This document shows, one piece after another, positions 1-7,411 of a DNA stretch of 14,560 nucleotides. Both the position numbers and the translations under genes were made by a program. Positions within the stretch are counted from its first letter, which is position 1. Every line of letters starts with the position of its first letter. The notes below the pieces were generated by a model. That model was not told the DNA's origin and searched no databases. It saw only the letters and a program-made list of their open reading frames with translations. Source of the stretch: Elusimicrobia bacterium RIFCSPHIGHO2_02_FULL_57_9 (GTDB lineage Bacteria; Elusimicrobiota; Elusimicrobia; UBA1565; UBA9628); the NCBI GenBank assembly GCA_001800015.1, contig MGUO01000292.1:908-15467 (forward strand), read 5' to 3'.

Positions 1-647
1 AATTCGCGGTGGGGGGGAAAGCGGCCCACGGCGGCTATTGCGGACCGGCGGTAAAACCAATCGCTTTGAACATGGTCAGTCAAATCGCCACCGATCCAGA
101 CACGCTTGGTCTGCCTATTTCGGGGATCGGCGGCATCTCCACCTGGGCTGACGCAGTGGAATTTATGCTTTTAGGATCTTCCTCCGTTCAATTATGCGCT
201 GCCGTTATGCACTATGGTTTCAGAATCATCGATGAGCTCAACGCAGGGCTTGAGGATTGGATGGAAACCCAGGGCTTTAACAAGCTCTCCGATTTCATCG
301 GCAAGTCCGCGCCTGCCATCGTGGATTGGAAAAATCTTAATCTTCACCACAAAACAACGGCGCATATCGATCATGCCAAATGCATTTCCTGCGATTTATG
401 TTATGTCGCCTGTAATGATACGGCGCATCAGTGCATTGAATTAAGCGGCAAAGGCAAAAACGGGAGGAAGCCCAGCGTCACGGCAGAGGATTGCGTGGGC
501 TGCAATCTCTGCGCGATTGTCTGCCCGGTGGATGGCTGCATCAGCATGAAAGAGGTTAAGACCGGACTGAAGCCTTTGAGCTGGGAGGAGTACTGCAACC
601 AAGGGATGAAGGGGTATACGGAAGTTTATAAACGGATGCACGGCTAG
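1..647 (+). CDS. preA: Dihydropyrimidine dehydrogenase PreA-type subunit, 3' part
   Basis: This is the C-terminal half of the FMN and iron-sulfur subunit of NAD(P)-dependent dihydropyrimidine dehydrogenase, which reduces uracil or thymine to the 5,6-dihydro form in the cytoplasm. The reading frame is open from base 3, so the true start lies upstream of the window; a GTG at base 9 is internal. The end of a TIM barrel is seen: GYCGPAVKPIAL, then the phosphate-binding stretch ISGIGGISTW and LLGSSSVQL, as in the PreA family. Two ferredoxin-type 4Fe-4S motifs (CxxCxxCxxxC) follow, encoded at about 381-413 and 492-524, matching the C-terminal clusters of the mammalian enzyme and of E. coli PreA. 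The partner flavoprotein PreT is expected upstream but is not in view. The stop is followed after 23 nt by the next pathway gene. Confidence 0.93.
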   Translation, partial: FAVGGKAAHGGYCGPAVKPIALNMVSQIATDPDTLGLPISGIGGISTWADAVEFMLLGSSSVQLCAAVMHYGFRIIDELNAGLEDWMETQGFNKLSDFIGKSAPAIVDWKNLNLHHKTTAHIDHAKCISCDLCYVACNDTAHQCIELSGKGKNGRKPSVTAEDCVGCNLCAIVCPVDGCISMKEVKTGLKPLSWEEYCNQGMKGYTEVYKRMHG

Positions 648-670
648 AAAGAGTTTAGGAGGAGCAAAAA

Positions 671-1546
671 ATGTCTCGAATTGTTAAATGCGGTTTGATT
701 CAGATGTCCTGCGATTGGGCCACGCCCAAGCACGGTCTCGCCATAATCAAGAAAAAGATGATCGAGAAACATATCCCCTATATAGAAAGAGCGGGGAAAC
801 AGGGCGTGCAGATCCTGTGCATGCAGGAAATCTTTTACGGCCCCTATTTTTGCGCCGAGCAGGATGATAAGTGGTACGAGACCGCCGAGCAGGTTCCAGG
901 GCCCACCACCCGGTTGATGCAGAAGCTGGCCAAGAAGCACAAAATGGTCATTGTCGTGCCGCTTTACGAGACACCCTCGACCGGAACCTATTACAACACA
1001 GCCGTGGTTATCGACGCTGACGGCAAAATCCTCGGCAAATACCGCAAGAACCACATCCCGCATTGCGCCCCTGGGTTCTGGGAAAAGTTCTACTTTAAGC
1101 CCGGAAACCTGGGCTATCCCGCGTTCGAGACGCGCTACGCCAAGGTGGGGGTTTATATCTGCTACGACCGGCATTTCCCGGATGGGGCGCGCATCCTGGG
1201 GCTTAACGGAGCGGAGATCGTGTTTAACCCTTCGGCCACCGTGGCCGGGCTGTCGGAGTATCTCTGGAAGTTAGAGCAGCCGGCCCACTGCGTGGCCAAT
1301 CAATATTTTATCGGCGCCATTAACCGGGTCGGCACGGAGAAACCCTGGAATATCGGAGAGTTCTACGGCCAGTCCTATTTCTGCGATCCGCGCGGGCAGA
1401 TGCTCGCCGTGGGCCCGCGCAACCGCGACGCCCTGGTCACCGCGAGCCTGGACTTTGATCAGATTCTGGAAGTGCGCAAGGTCTGGCAGTTTTTCCGCGA
1501 TCGCCGGCCGGAAACCTATCAGGAACTGGTTCAGCAGCTGCCCTAA
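671..1546 (+). CDS. Beta-ureidopropionase (N-carbamoyl-beta-alanine amidohydrolase)
   Basis: A 291-residue nitrilase-superfamily (carbon-nitrogen hydrolase) enzyme. It likely hydrolyses N-carbamoyl-beta-alanine, or the 3-aminoisobutyrate analogue, to the beta-amino acid, CO2 and ammonia, the third step of reductive pyrimidine breakdown. The Glu-Lys-Cys triad is visible: E53 in QEIFYGPYF, K126 in YRKNHIPH and C164 in YICYDRHFPDG. The first and last motifs are close to those of known beta-ureidopropionases and related N-carbamoyl amidases. Length is normal for a bacterial member. The ATG is preceded by a perfect AGGAGG at 657-662 with an 8-nt spacer, the best ribosome site in the operon. Its position between preA and the transporter, with dihydropyrimidinase downstream, supports the substrate; an N-carbamyl-D-amino-acid or putrescine amidase is the less likely alternative. 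Confidence 0.9.
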   Translation: MSRIVKCGLIQMSCDWATPKHGLAIIKKKMIEKHIPYIERAGKQGVQILCMQEIFYGPYFCAEQDDKWYETAEQVPGPTTRLMQKLAKKHKMVIVVPLYETPSTGTYYNTAVVIDADGKILGKYRKNHIPHCAPGFWEKFYFKPGNLGYPAFETRYAKVGVYICYDRHFPDGARILGLNGAEIVFNPSATVAGLSEYLWKLEQPAHCVANQYFIGAINRVGTEKPWNIGEFYGQSYFCDPRGQMLAVGPRNRDALVTASLDFDQILEVRKVWQFFRDRRPETYQELVQQLP

Positions 1547-1547
1547 C

Positions 1548-3026
1548 ATGCTTCAGACATTGGCCGATAGCGATATCCACGAATACAAAGGCGACCTGTC
1601 GCAGTCGGCCTATTGGAACAAAGACCTCTCGCCGAGCTTGCGCTCGGCGAGGACTTGGGCGATAAAAGACATGATGGTGCTCTGGATATCCATGTGCGCC
1701 TGCGTACCTACGTACATGTTGGCCTCTTCGCTTATTGCAGTAGGCATGAACTGGTGGCAGGCGGTCATGACCATATTGCTGGGCAACTGCATTGTTCTGG
1801 TTCCAATGGTCTTAAATGCCCATGCCGGAACCAAATACGGCATTCCCTTCCCGGTATATTGCCGCCCGTCCTTCGGTATTTTAGGCGCCAATATTCCGGC
1901 CCTGCTGCGGGCGCTGGTTGCCTGCGGCTGGTTCGGCATTCAGGCATGGATCGGCGGCTGGGCCATTTTCAAGCTTTCCGCGATTTATTTTCCTTCGTTG
2001 GAAGCTTGGCCCAATTCCTTCGCCGGAATCAGCCTGCCGCAGCTGGCCTGCTTCCTGTTTTTCTGGGCGATCAATATGTATGTGATTTACAAGGGGGTTG
2101 ACTCGATTCGCTTCCTGCTTAATATTAAGGCGCCTCTGCTCATCGTTCTGGGCCTGGCTTTGCTCGGCTGGGCTTATTGGCGCGCCGACGGCTTCGGGCC
2201 TATGTTCGCAGCGCCCTCGGCTTTCGCGCCGGGGCAACCCAAGGCCGGGCAATTCTGGGGCTTTTTCTTTCCGGCCCTAACCGGCATGATCGGATTTTGG
2301 GCCACATTGTCGCTGAACATCCCGGACTTCACCCGTTATGCCCGCTCCCAGAAGGATCAGATTCTTGGTCAAGCCCTAGGCCTGCCCGCCACCATGGGAC
2401 TTTTCTCCTTTATCGGAGTGGCCGTGACCTCGGCGACTATCGTGATCTATGAAGAGAGCATCTGGGACCCCGTGATTTTGGTGACCAAGTTTACCAATCC
2501 CGTTGTTTTGGCCGTTGCTTTAGTTTCTCTTTGCATTGCGACGTTAGCGACCAACATCGCGGCTAACGTGGTCAGCCCGGCCAATGACCTGGCCCATCTC
2601 TGGCCCAAGAAAATCAATTTCCGCATCGGCGGTTATATCACCGGGGTCATCGGCATTCTCATGCAGCCCTGGAAGCTGATGGCCGACCCTTCCGGCTATA
2701 TTTTCAAATGGCTGGTGGCCTATTCCTCGTTGCTTGGCTCCATCGGGGGCATTCTCATCTGCGACTATTTCGTGCTGCGCAATTGCAGCTTGCAAGTCCC
2801 CGAACTCTACCGCAAATCCGGCGCTTACTGGTATGAGAAAGGATTTAATCCCAAGGCGATCGCGGCCTTAATTCTGGGCATTCTACCCCTGATCCCAGGA
2901 TTTCTAGGTACAATAGGCCTGGCTTCGATATCTGCCTGGTGGATCACGCTTTATCATTACGCCTGGTTTATCAGCTTTGGGGTATCGTTCGTGGTTTACT
3001 GGGCGCTGATGAGGCGGGATCAATAA
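1548..3026 (+). CDS. NCS1-family nucleobase/hydantoin-type transporter
   Basis: A 492-residue integral membrane protein of the nucleobase:cation symporter-1 family, with about 12 hydrophobic helices. Family signatures are clear: the YKGDLSQSAYWNKDLSP N-terminus, HAGTKYGIPFPV near residues 92-103, GWFGIQAWIGG near 127-137, NIPDFTRYA and NIAANVVSPANDL. W128 and Q132 sit where Mhp1 has substrate-binding W117 and Q121. In this operon the likely substrate is uracil, thymine or a dihydropyrimidine/hydantoin; the sequence alone cannot choose among them. I chose the ATG one base after the upstream stop because the open frame before it lies inside the beta-ureidopropionase gene. No strong Shine-Dalgarno is seen, so translation is probably coupled to the upstream gene. 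The stop overlaps the next start (TAATG). Confidence 0.9.
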   Translation: MLQTLADSDIHEYKGDLSQSAYWNKDLSPSLRSARTWAIKDMMVLWISMCACVPTYMLASSLIAVGMNWWQAVMTILLGNCIVLVPMVLNAHAGTKYGIPFPVYCRPSFGILGANIPALLRALVACGWFGIQAWIGGWAIFKLSAIYFPSLEAWPNSFAGISLPQLACFLFFWAINMYVIYKGVDSIRFLLNIKAPLLIVLGLALLGWAYWRADGFGPMFAAPSAFAPGQPKAGQFWGFFFPALTGMIGFWATLSLNIPDFTRYARSQKDQILGQALGLPATMGLFSFIGVAVTSATIVIYEESIWDPVILVTKFTNPVVLAVALVSLCIATLATNIAANVVSPANDLAHLWPKKINFRIGGYITGVIGILMQPWKLMADPSGYIFKWLVAYSSLLGSIGGILICDYFVLRNCSLQVPELYRKSGAYWYEKGFNPKAIAALILGILPLIPGFLGTIGLASISAWWITLYHYAWFISFGVSFVVYWALMRRDQ

Positions 3027-3823
3027 TGTTTAACATTAGAATGGCGTTGGCATTCTTATTCGTGACGACAGGGGCTTCGGCCCTTGAAGGGCCCGAAATA
3101 CCTGAAAAGCAGGCTCAGCCCAAGATCATCTCGCAAGAGGCTTGGGAGATCCTCGAAGGCGATTGGATACGCCGTGATTTCGTGGATGAGGTGCAGGAAA
3201 ACCGCTCGATTTACCTCGCCGTCAAAGAAAGCGAAATGGATTTTAACACCGATGCCAGAAAGGCCCTGACCTTTTCATTCTACCGTCAACTTAATGAATA
3301 CGGCATTACCAGGCCGAACAGAACCTGCTGGGTTGAATCCGCCGGCCTCAAAGGCAATAAAATAGAGCTCGGCATCGCGCAAGCCGAGGATCTCAGCCAC
3401 TATTGCGCGGGCTTCCCTCAGTCAATCAAGCTGGTAGGCACAGGCCCCCGGCGTCAGGGGCTTAAAATGTTATGGGTGCTCTATGTTCACGATACCAAGG
3501 ATTGGCTCACCCGGGCGACTATTTCCGGCTTTTACCGCGATGAAAACAATAAGCCGTTTAATTTCACCCCCGATGGCAAGGCGCAATGGCCGGGCCGAAA
3601 CTTTCAATATTCGGTGGCGAAAGGCAATTTCGCGGGCTTTGAAAGCGACTATTTCACGGTTGGCGTCGGCACCAGGCCAAAAGCGGGGGATGTTTACTGC
3701 TTTAATTGGCAGGAGCAGCGGCTCCTTATCCGCCCTGCCGTAGCCGACGCCGCAGGCTACGGGGCAAGCTGCGCTTCCAATCCGATTCATAATCTGAAGC
3801 CTGATTCCGACTCCAAGAGGTAA
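3026..3823 (+). CDS. Unrecognised secreted protein inside the pyrimidine operon
   Basis: I do not recognise this 265-residue protein. It starts at the ATG sharing its A with the transporter stop (TAATG), which points to translational coupling. Residues 1-19 look like a Sec signal peptide: MFNIR, a hydrophobic core ALAFLFVTTG, then cleavage near ASA-LE. The mature part has many aromatic residues and short alternating beta-like segments, with GDWIRRDF near 46-52 and YCFNWQEQRLLIR near 224-236. It has four cysteines (101, 127, 225, 249) that could form two disulfides in the periplasm. A lipocalin-like or other beta-barrel fold is a guess based only on this pattern. The tail after about residue 237 is low-complexity and coincides with a DNA palindrome. 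Tight packing between transporter and dihydropyrimidinase suggests a periplasmic or surface role in pyrimidine use, with no catalytic motif to support an enzyme. Confidence 0.75.
   Translation: MFNIRMALAFLFVTTGASALEGPEIPEKQAQPKIISQEAWEILEGDWIRRDFVDEVQENRSIYLAVKESEMDFNTDARKALTFSFYRQLNEYGITRPNRTCWVESAGLKGNKIELGIAQAEDLSHYCAGFPQSIKLVGTGPRRQGLKMLWVLYVHDTKDWLTRATISGFYRDENNKPFNFTPDGKAQWPGRNFQYSVAKGNFAGFESDYFTVGVGTRPKAGDVYCFNWQEQRLLIRPAVADAAGYGASCASNPIHNLKPDSDSKR
3738..3762. repeat. Short palindrome in the 3' end of the secreted-protein gene
   Basis: Perfect 8-bp arms, CCGTAGCC at 3738-3745 and GGCTACGG at 3755-3762, enclose a 9-nt loop. Imperfect pairing can extend outward on both sides. It lies in the codons of the low-complexity tail (residues about 238-246), just before the dihydropyrimidinase start. 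No second copy was noticed in this window. It could be an inserted palindromic element or a chance structure. Confidence 0.45.
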
Positions 3824-3825
3824 TT

Positions 3826-5217
3826 ATGGGATATGACCTAATCATTAAAGGCGGCACCTTGGTCACCGCCTCCGATACTTTCGTTTCGGACATCGCCGTT
3901 GAAGGGGGAAAAATCGCGGCCGTCGGGGCGGTTAAAGCCAACGACGCCAAGAGCGTTGACGCCCGCGGCTGCATCGTCGTGCCGGGCGGCATCGATGTGC
4001 ATACCCATTTTGACATGCCTTTCGGGGGAACCACCACGGCCGATGATTTTAAAACGGGCTCGACGGGCGCTGTTTTCGGCGGCACCACCTCGATTATCGA
4101 TTTCGCCATCCAGAAAAAAGGGGAAACCTTGACCAAGGCTTTGGACGGCTGGCATGAAAAAGCCGAGGGCAAGTGCGCGGTGGACTATTCCTTCCACATG
4201 ATCGTCACCGATTTGCCCGAGAACCAGGTTAAGGAGATGGACAAGCTGGTGGATGAGGGTATTTCCTCCTTCAAGCTTTTCATGGCGTATCCGGGCATCT
4301 TTATGTTGGATGACGCGACCATATTCCGGGCGCTTCTGCGCACCAAGGAAAACGGCGGCATGATATGCATGCATGCTGAAAACGGCGGCGTCATCGACGT
4401 CCTGGTTCAAAAGGCCCTGGCCGAAGGTAAAATTGAACCCAAATACCACGCGTTGACCCGGCCCATGTCGGCTGAAGCCGAGGCCACCCGGCGCGCCATA
4501 GCGCTGGCCGAGATGGCCGAGGTGCCGATTTATATCGTGCATTTGTCCGCCGCTTCGGCCATGGAAGAAGTGCGCAAGGCGCGCGAGCGCGGCCTGAGCG
4601 TCTATGCCGAAACCTGCCCACAATATCTTTATCTTTCCTACGATGACTATGAAAGGCCCGGATTTGAGGGAGCCAAGTATGTGATGTCGCCTCCGCTGCG
4701 GCCCAAGGGCAATGAAGAGCGGCTTTGGAAAGGTTTGGCCCAAAACGCCCTGCAAGTGGTTTCAACCGATCACTGCTCTTTCTGCATGAAGCCTAAGGAT
4801 AAGAAACCCGGCAAGGAATTGGGCCTGGATAATTTTTCAAAAATCCCCAATGGCGCGCCGGGTGTTGAAACCAGGATGCTGCTCTTGTGGGACGCGGTGC
4901 AAAAAGGACGGCTGAGCCCCAACCGTTTCGTGGACATCACCTCCACCACCCCGGCCAAGCTCTTCGGCCTTTACCCGCGCAAGGGACATTTATCCCCCGG
5001 GGCTGACGCCGACATCGTGCTCATCAACCCTAAAAAGAAGCACACCATCTCGGCTCAGACCCATCACACCAATGTCGATTACAATCCCTATGAAGGGAAA
5101 ACCGTGGAAGGCTCGATCCGCGATGTCTTCGTACGCGGAGTTCATATGGTGACTGCGGAAAAATTATTAGGCAAAACCAATCACGGACAATTTCTCCGCC
5201 GTATGCCCCGCACATGA
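3826..5217 (+). CDS. hydA: Dihydropyrimidinase / D-hydantoinase
   Basis: A 463-residue cyclic amidohydrolase that opens dihydrouracil or dihydrothymine to the N-carbamoyl beta-amino acid. All metal-site residues of the family fall at the canonical D-hydantoinase numbers: H59 and H61 in DVHTHFD, the lysine that becomes carbamylated K150 in SFKLFMAYPG, H183 in MHAENG, H239 in YIVHLSAAS and D315 in STDHCSF. Substrate-binding Y155 and the SPPLRP loop near 288-293 are also present. Length and ends match the family, with no sign of decay. The ATG follows AAGAGG at 3815-3820 at a good distance and lies 2 nt after the previous stop. Allantoinase or dihydroorotase is unlikely given the full hydantoinase signature and the neighbours. 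The stop codon is part of the first of two hairpins leading to the aldehyde dehydrogenase. Confidence 0.95.
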   Translation: MGYDLIIKGGTLVTASDTFVSDIAVEGGKIAAVGAVKANDAKSVDARGCIVVPGGIDVHTHFDMPFGGTTTADDFKTGSTGAVFGGTTSIIDFAIQKKGETLTKALDGWHEKAEGKCAVDYSFHMIVTDLPENQVKEMDKLVDEGISSFKLFMAYPGIFMLDDATIFRALLRTKENGGMICMHAENGGVIDVLVQKALAEGKIEPKYHALTRPMSAEAEATRRAIALAEMAEVPIYIVHLSAASAMEEVRKARERGLSVYAETCPQYLYLSYDDYERPGFEGAKYVMSPPLRPKGNEERLWKGLAQNALQVVSTDHCSFCMKPKDKKPGKELGLDNFSKIPNGAPGVETRMLLLWDAVQKGRLSPNRFVDITSTTPAKLFGLYPRKGHLSPGADADIVLINPKKKHTISAQTHHTNVDYNPYEGKTVEGSIRDVFVRGVHMVTAEKLLGKTNHGQFLRRMPRT

Positions 5218-5247
5218 GCGGCAAGGCAATTTCCTGTATGCCGCTCA
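5215..5247 (+). repeat. Hairpin starting at the dihydropyrimidinase stop codon
   Basis: Perfect 9-bp arms TGAGCGGCA (5215-5223) and TGCCGCTCA (5239-5247) enclose a 15-nt loop that can itself pair AGG with CCT. No T-run follows, so it does not look like an intrinsic terminator. It sits in the only sizeable gap of the operon and directly abuts a second hairpin, so an mRNA-stability, processing or REP-like role is possible. Confidence 0.65.
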
Positions 5248-5274
5248 GTGTTGCGCGCTACCGCGCGCTAACAC
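5248..5274 (+). repeat. Second, GC-rich hairpin abutting the first
   Basis: GTGTTGCGCGC (5248-5258) pairs with GCGCGC-T-AACAC (5263-5274): 11 pairs with a single bulged T and a TACC tetraloop. No T-run follows. The aldehyde dehydrogenase ribosome site begins about 15 nt downstream. It may partly block or pause transcription, protect upstream mRNA, or be half of a dispersed palindromic repeat unit with the preceding hairpin. Confidence 0.65.
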
Positions 5275-5299
5275 ATTCGCTAATAATCGAGGATAAAAA

Positions 5300-6808
5300 A
5301 TGAAAACACTGACCAAGACCGAAAAAGCGCCGGCCAATCTCAAACAGTATATCGCAGGAAAATGGATCGAGGGCGGCTCAGAGCGCCAGGTTGTCTCAAC
5401 CAATCCCGCAGACGCCCGGCAGGTCCTGGCGCAATTTCGCTGCGCTGATAAAAATGACGCTTTAAGCGCCCTGGCCGCAGCCTCGCAAGCGGCTCTAGCT
5501 TGGCGCAACACCACCCCTCCCGCCCGCGGCCGCATTCTGGCCAAGGCCGCGCAAATCGCGCGCGAGCGCGCCCCAGAGCTGGCCGCCCTGATGACCCGGG
5601 AGGAAGGCAAGATTCTAGCGGAAGCCAAGGGTGAAATGGATAAGGGCATTACGCTCATGGAATGGTTCGCGGGCGAGGGCTTGCGCTTCATGGGAATTAC
5701 GGCGCCTTCGGAATTGCCCAAAAATCTTCTCTACACCGTTCGCCAGCCTCTGGGAGTGGTTTCCATCATCACCCCATGGAATTTCCCCTGGGCCATTCCG
5801 GTTTGGAAAATCTCGCCGGCCTTGGTCGCGGGCAATGCCGTGGTGTTTAAACCCGCTTCCTTGGTGCCTGCGATGGCCGTTGAGATCGTCAAGATTTTCG
5901 AGCAAGCCGGACTGCCGCCTGGAGTGCTTAATCTGGTCTTGGGCGCCGGCTCGGCTTTGGGCGACACCTTGGTTGAGGATCCGCGCATTCGTGCCGTCTC
6001 ATTCACCGGCTCCAATTCCATCGGCCAACGGGTGCACGGCATCTGCGGCAAGCGCGGCGCCAAGGTCACCTGCGAGATGGGGGGGAAGAATCCCGCCATC
6101 GTCTGGGACGATGCTGATCTGGAGCTGGCTTTGGGAGGCGTGGTCAAGGGCGCCTTTGGAGCTACGGGACAGCGCTGCACGGCGACCAGCCGGCTGATCA
6201 TTCATGAGAAAGTGGCGGATGAATTCCAATCGATGCTTCTGTCCGAAATGAAAAAGATCAAGGTCGGCGACGGCATGAATCCCGCGGTAGGCATGGGGCC
6301 CGCGGTAGACGCAGCCCAGCTTAAAACCGATCTCGATTATATCGAGATCGCCAAGACTCAAGGAGCGAAGCTGGTTTACGGCGGGCGTCATCTTCAGGAA
6401 GGCGATCTTAAACACGGCTACTTCGTGGAACCGACTCTCTTTGAAGGCGTGACACCTTCCATGCGTATCTTTAAGGAAGAGGTATTCGGGCCCGTGCTGT
6501 CGGTCACCCGGGTTAAAACCTTCGCACAGGCCATGGAAGCCGCCAACGCGGTGGAATTCGGCCTGACCTCGGCTATTTATACCCAGGACCTGACCCTGGC
6601 CATGCGCTTTGCCGATGAGATGGAAGCCGGCATGGTGCATGTCAACAGCCCGACCGTCGGCGGCGAGGCCCAGGTTCCTTTCGGCGGAGTTAAACGTTCC
6701 GGTGTGGGCGAGCGTGAGATGTCCAAGGAAGGGCTGCACTTCTTTACCGAGCTTAAAACCGTATTCATCGACTACACCGGCAAGCGGCGGGAGTCGAACT
6801 TATACTAG
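5300..6808 (+). CDS. NAD(P)-dependent aldehyde dehydrogenase, probably for (methyl)malonate semialdehyde
   Basis: A complete 502-residue aldehyde dehydrogenase. The cofactor loop TPWNFPWAIP holds N161; FTGSNSIG lies near 235-242; the general base E259 is in CEMGGKNP; the nucleophile C293 is in GQRCTATSR; EEVFGPV is near 393-399. The context, beside an AGXT2-like aminotransferase and after ureidopropionase, suggests it oxidises malonate semialdehyde from beta-alanine or its methyl homologue from thymine. The conserved E259 is typical of ordinary hydrolytic ALDHs; to my knowledge the CoA-acylating methylmalonate-semialdehyde dehydrogenases lack this glutamate. The expected product is therefore a free acid rather than acetyl- or propionyl-CoA. 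Alternative substrates are succinate or 2-oxoglutarate semialdehyde. GAGGA at 5289-5293 is the ribosome site. The next gene starts 6 nt after the stop. Confidence 0.88.
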   Translation: MKTLTKTEKAPANLKQYIAGKWIEGGSERQVVSTNPADARQVLAQFRCADKNDALSALAAASQAALAWRNTTPPARGRILAKAAQIARERAPELAALMTREEGKILAEAKGEMDKGITLMEWFAGEGLRFMGITAPSELPKNLLYTVRQPLGVVSIITPWNFPWAIPVWKISPALVAGNAVVFKPASLVPAMAVEIVKIFEQAGLPPGVLNLVLGAGSALGDTLVEDPRIRAVSFTGSNSIGQRVHGICGKRGAKVTCEMGGKNPAIVWDDADLELALGGVVKGAFGATGQRCTATSRLIIHEKVADEFQSMLLSEMKKIKVGDGMNPAVGMGPAVDAAQLKTDLDYIEIAKTQGAKLVYGGRHLQEGDLKHGYFVEPTLFEGVTPSMRIFKEEVFGPVLSVTRVKTFAQAMEAANAVEFGLTSAIYTQDLTLAMRFADEMEAGMVHVNSPTVGGEAQVPFGGVKRSGVGEREMSKEGLHFFTELKTVFIDYTGKRRESNLY

Positions 6809-6814
6809 CGCATA

Positions 6815-7411
6815 TTGAACTTATTCGAACTTCTGGTCGGCGGAGCATTAGGGGGCTTGGGCGGCGCGGCAGTCGGCCAAATAGCGGCCGCGCTGATTAG
6901 CCGCTTCTGGTTGTTGCAGCCTCAGGCCGCCTATCTATCCGCGGGCATTCGAATCGGCGTGGCGCTGCAAGCGGCGCTTCTTTACGGCCTGATCGCTTTC
7001 GGGCTCTCCCGCCGCTGGCGCCCGTTTGTCTTAGGCCTGGGCGTGGCCTTTTTCGTCATGCTGGGGATTGATGCCGGCCTTTCCGTAGCGCTTCCGCGCA
7101 TGAAGATAAGCGCTGATTACGCCCTGCCCTATGCCTATATTGCCGCCATGTGGACTGCCGTTTTTTGCGTGGGCTGGGCATGCGCCGGCGACAGACGCTG
7201 TTTGTCCGGTTTTGCCGGCTTGGCAGGCAGCATTTGCATCGAGTACCCCGGGAATTTCTTGATCAGGCTTGTGCCCGGCCTCATGTTTTGGACCGGCTCG
7301 CCCATGGGTTTTATGGCCGCGCCGGCCATCCTCGCCGATGGGATGCTCGCAGGTTTGGGGCTTGGGCTTGGGCTTTGGATCGTGGTCGGGAGAGAACATG
7401 AAAAAGCGTGA
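6815..7411 (+). CDS. Unrecognised small integral membrane protein
   Basis: A 198-residue, strongly hydrophobic protein of unknown family. About six likely membrane segments are visible, near residues 4-30 (glycine-rich, GGALGGLGGAAVG), 44-64, 70-94, 102-124, 130-152 and 163-192. The last contains a glycine-leucine zipper-like run, GLGLGLGLW. The most likely start is TTG, 6 nt after the aldehyde dehydrogenase stop in the same frame; no ATG or GTG lies near, and no good Shine-Dalgarno is seen, so translation is probably coupled. The last 14 nt overlap the next aminotransferase. The GGALGGLGGAAVG start recalls small bacterial membrane proteins of unknown role. The context could suit a second permease component or a metabolite exporter, but no substrate-binding motif is visible. 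Confidence 0.75.
   Translation: MNLFELLVGGALGGLGGAAVGQIAAALISRFWLLQPQAAYLSAGIRIGVALQAALLYGLIAFGLSRRWRPFVLGLGVAFFVMLGIDAGLSVALPRMKISADYALPYAYIAAMWTAVFCVGWACAGDRRCLSGFAGLAGSICIEYPGNFLIRLVPGLMFWTGSPMGFMAAPAILADGMLAGLGLGLGLWIVVGREHEKA

Noticed and set aside
3838..4755. 305-codon open frame on the - strand
   Set aside because: It is antisense to dihydropyrimidinase, which has every catalytic residue at its canonical position. The antisense product is histidine- and glycine-rich with no recognisable domain, typical of a shadow frame in GC-rich coding DNA.
5281..5287. TAATAAT as a -10 box before the aldehyde dehydrogenase
   Set aside because: There is no -35-like hexamer at 16-18 nt upstream; that space is filled by the GC-rich hairpin.
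5999..6739. 246-codon open frame on the - strand
   Set aside because: It is antisense to the catalytic part of the aldehyde dehydrogenase and shows no domain of its own.
5300..6808. Call as CoA-acylating methylmalonate-semialdehyde dehydrogenase (mmsA/iolA)
   Set aside because: The general-base glutamate is present in CEMGGK, unlike that family as I know it, so I kept a general aldehyde dehydrogenase call.
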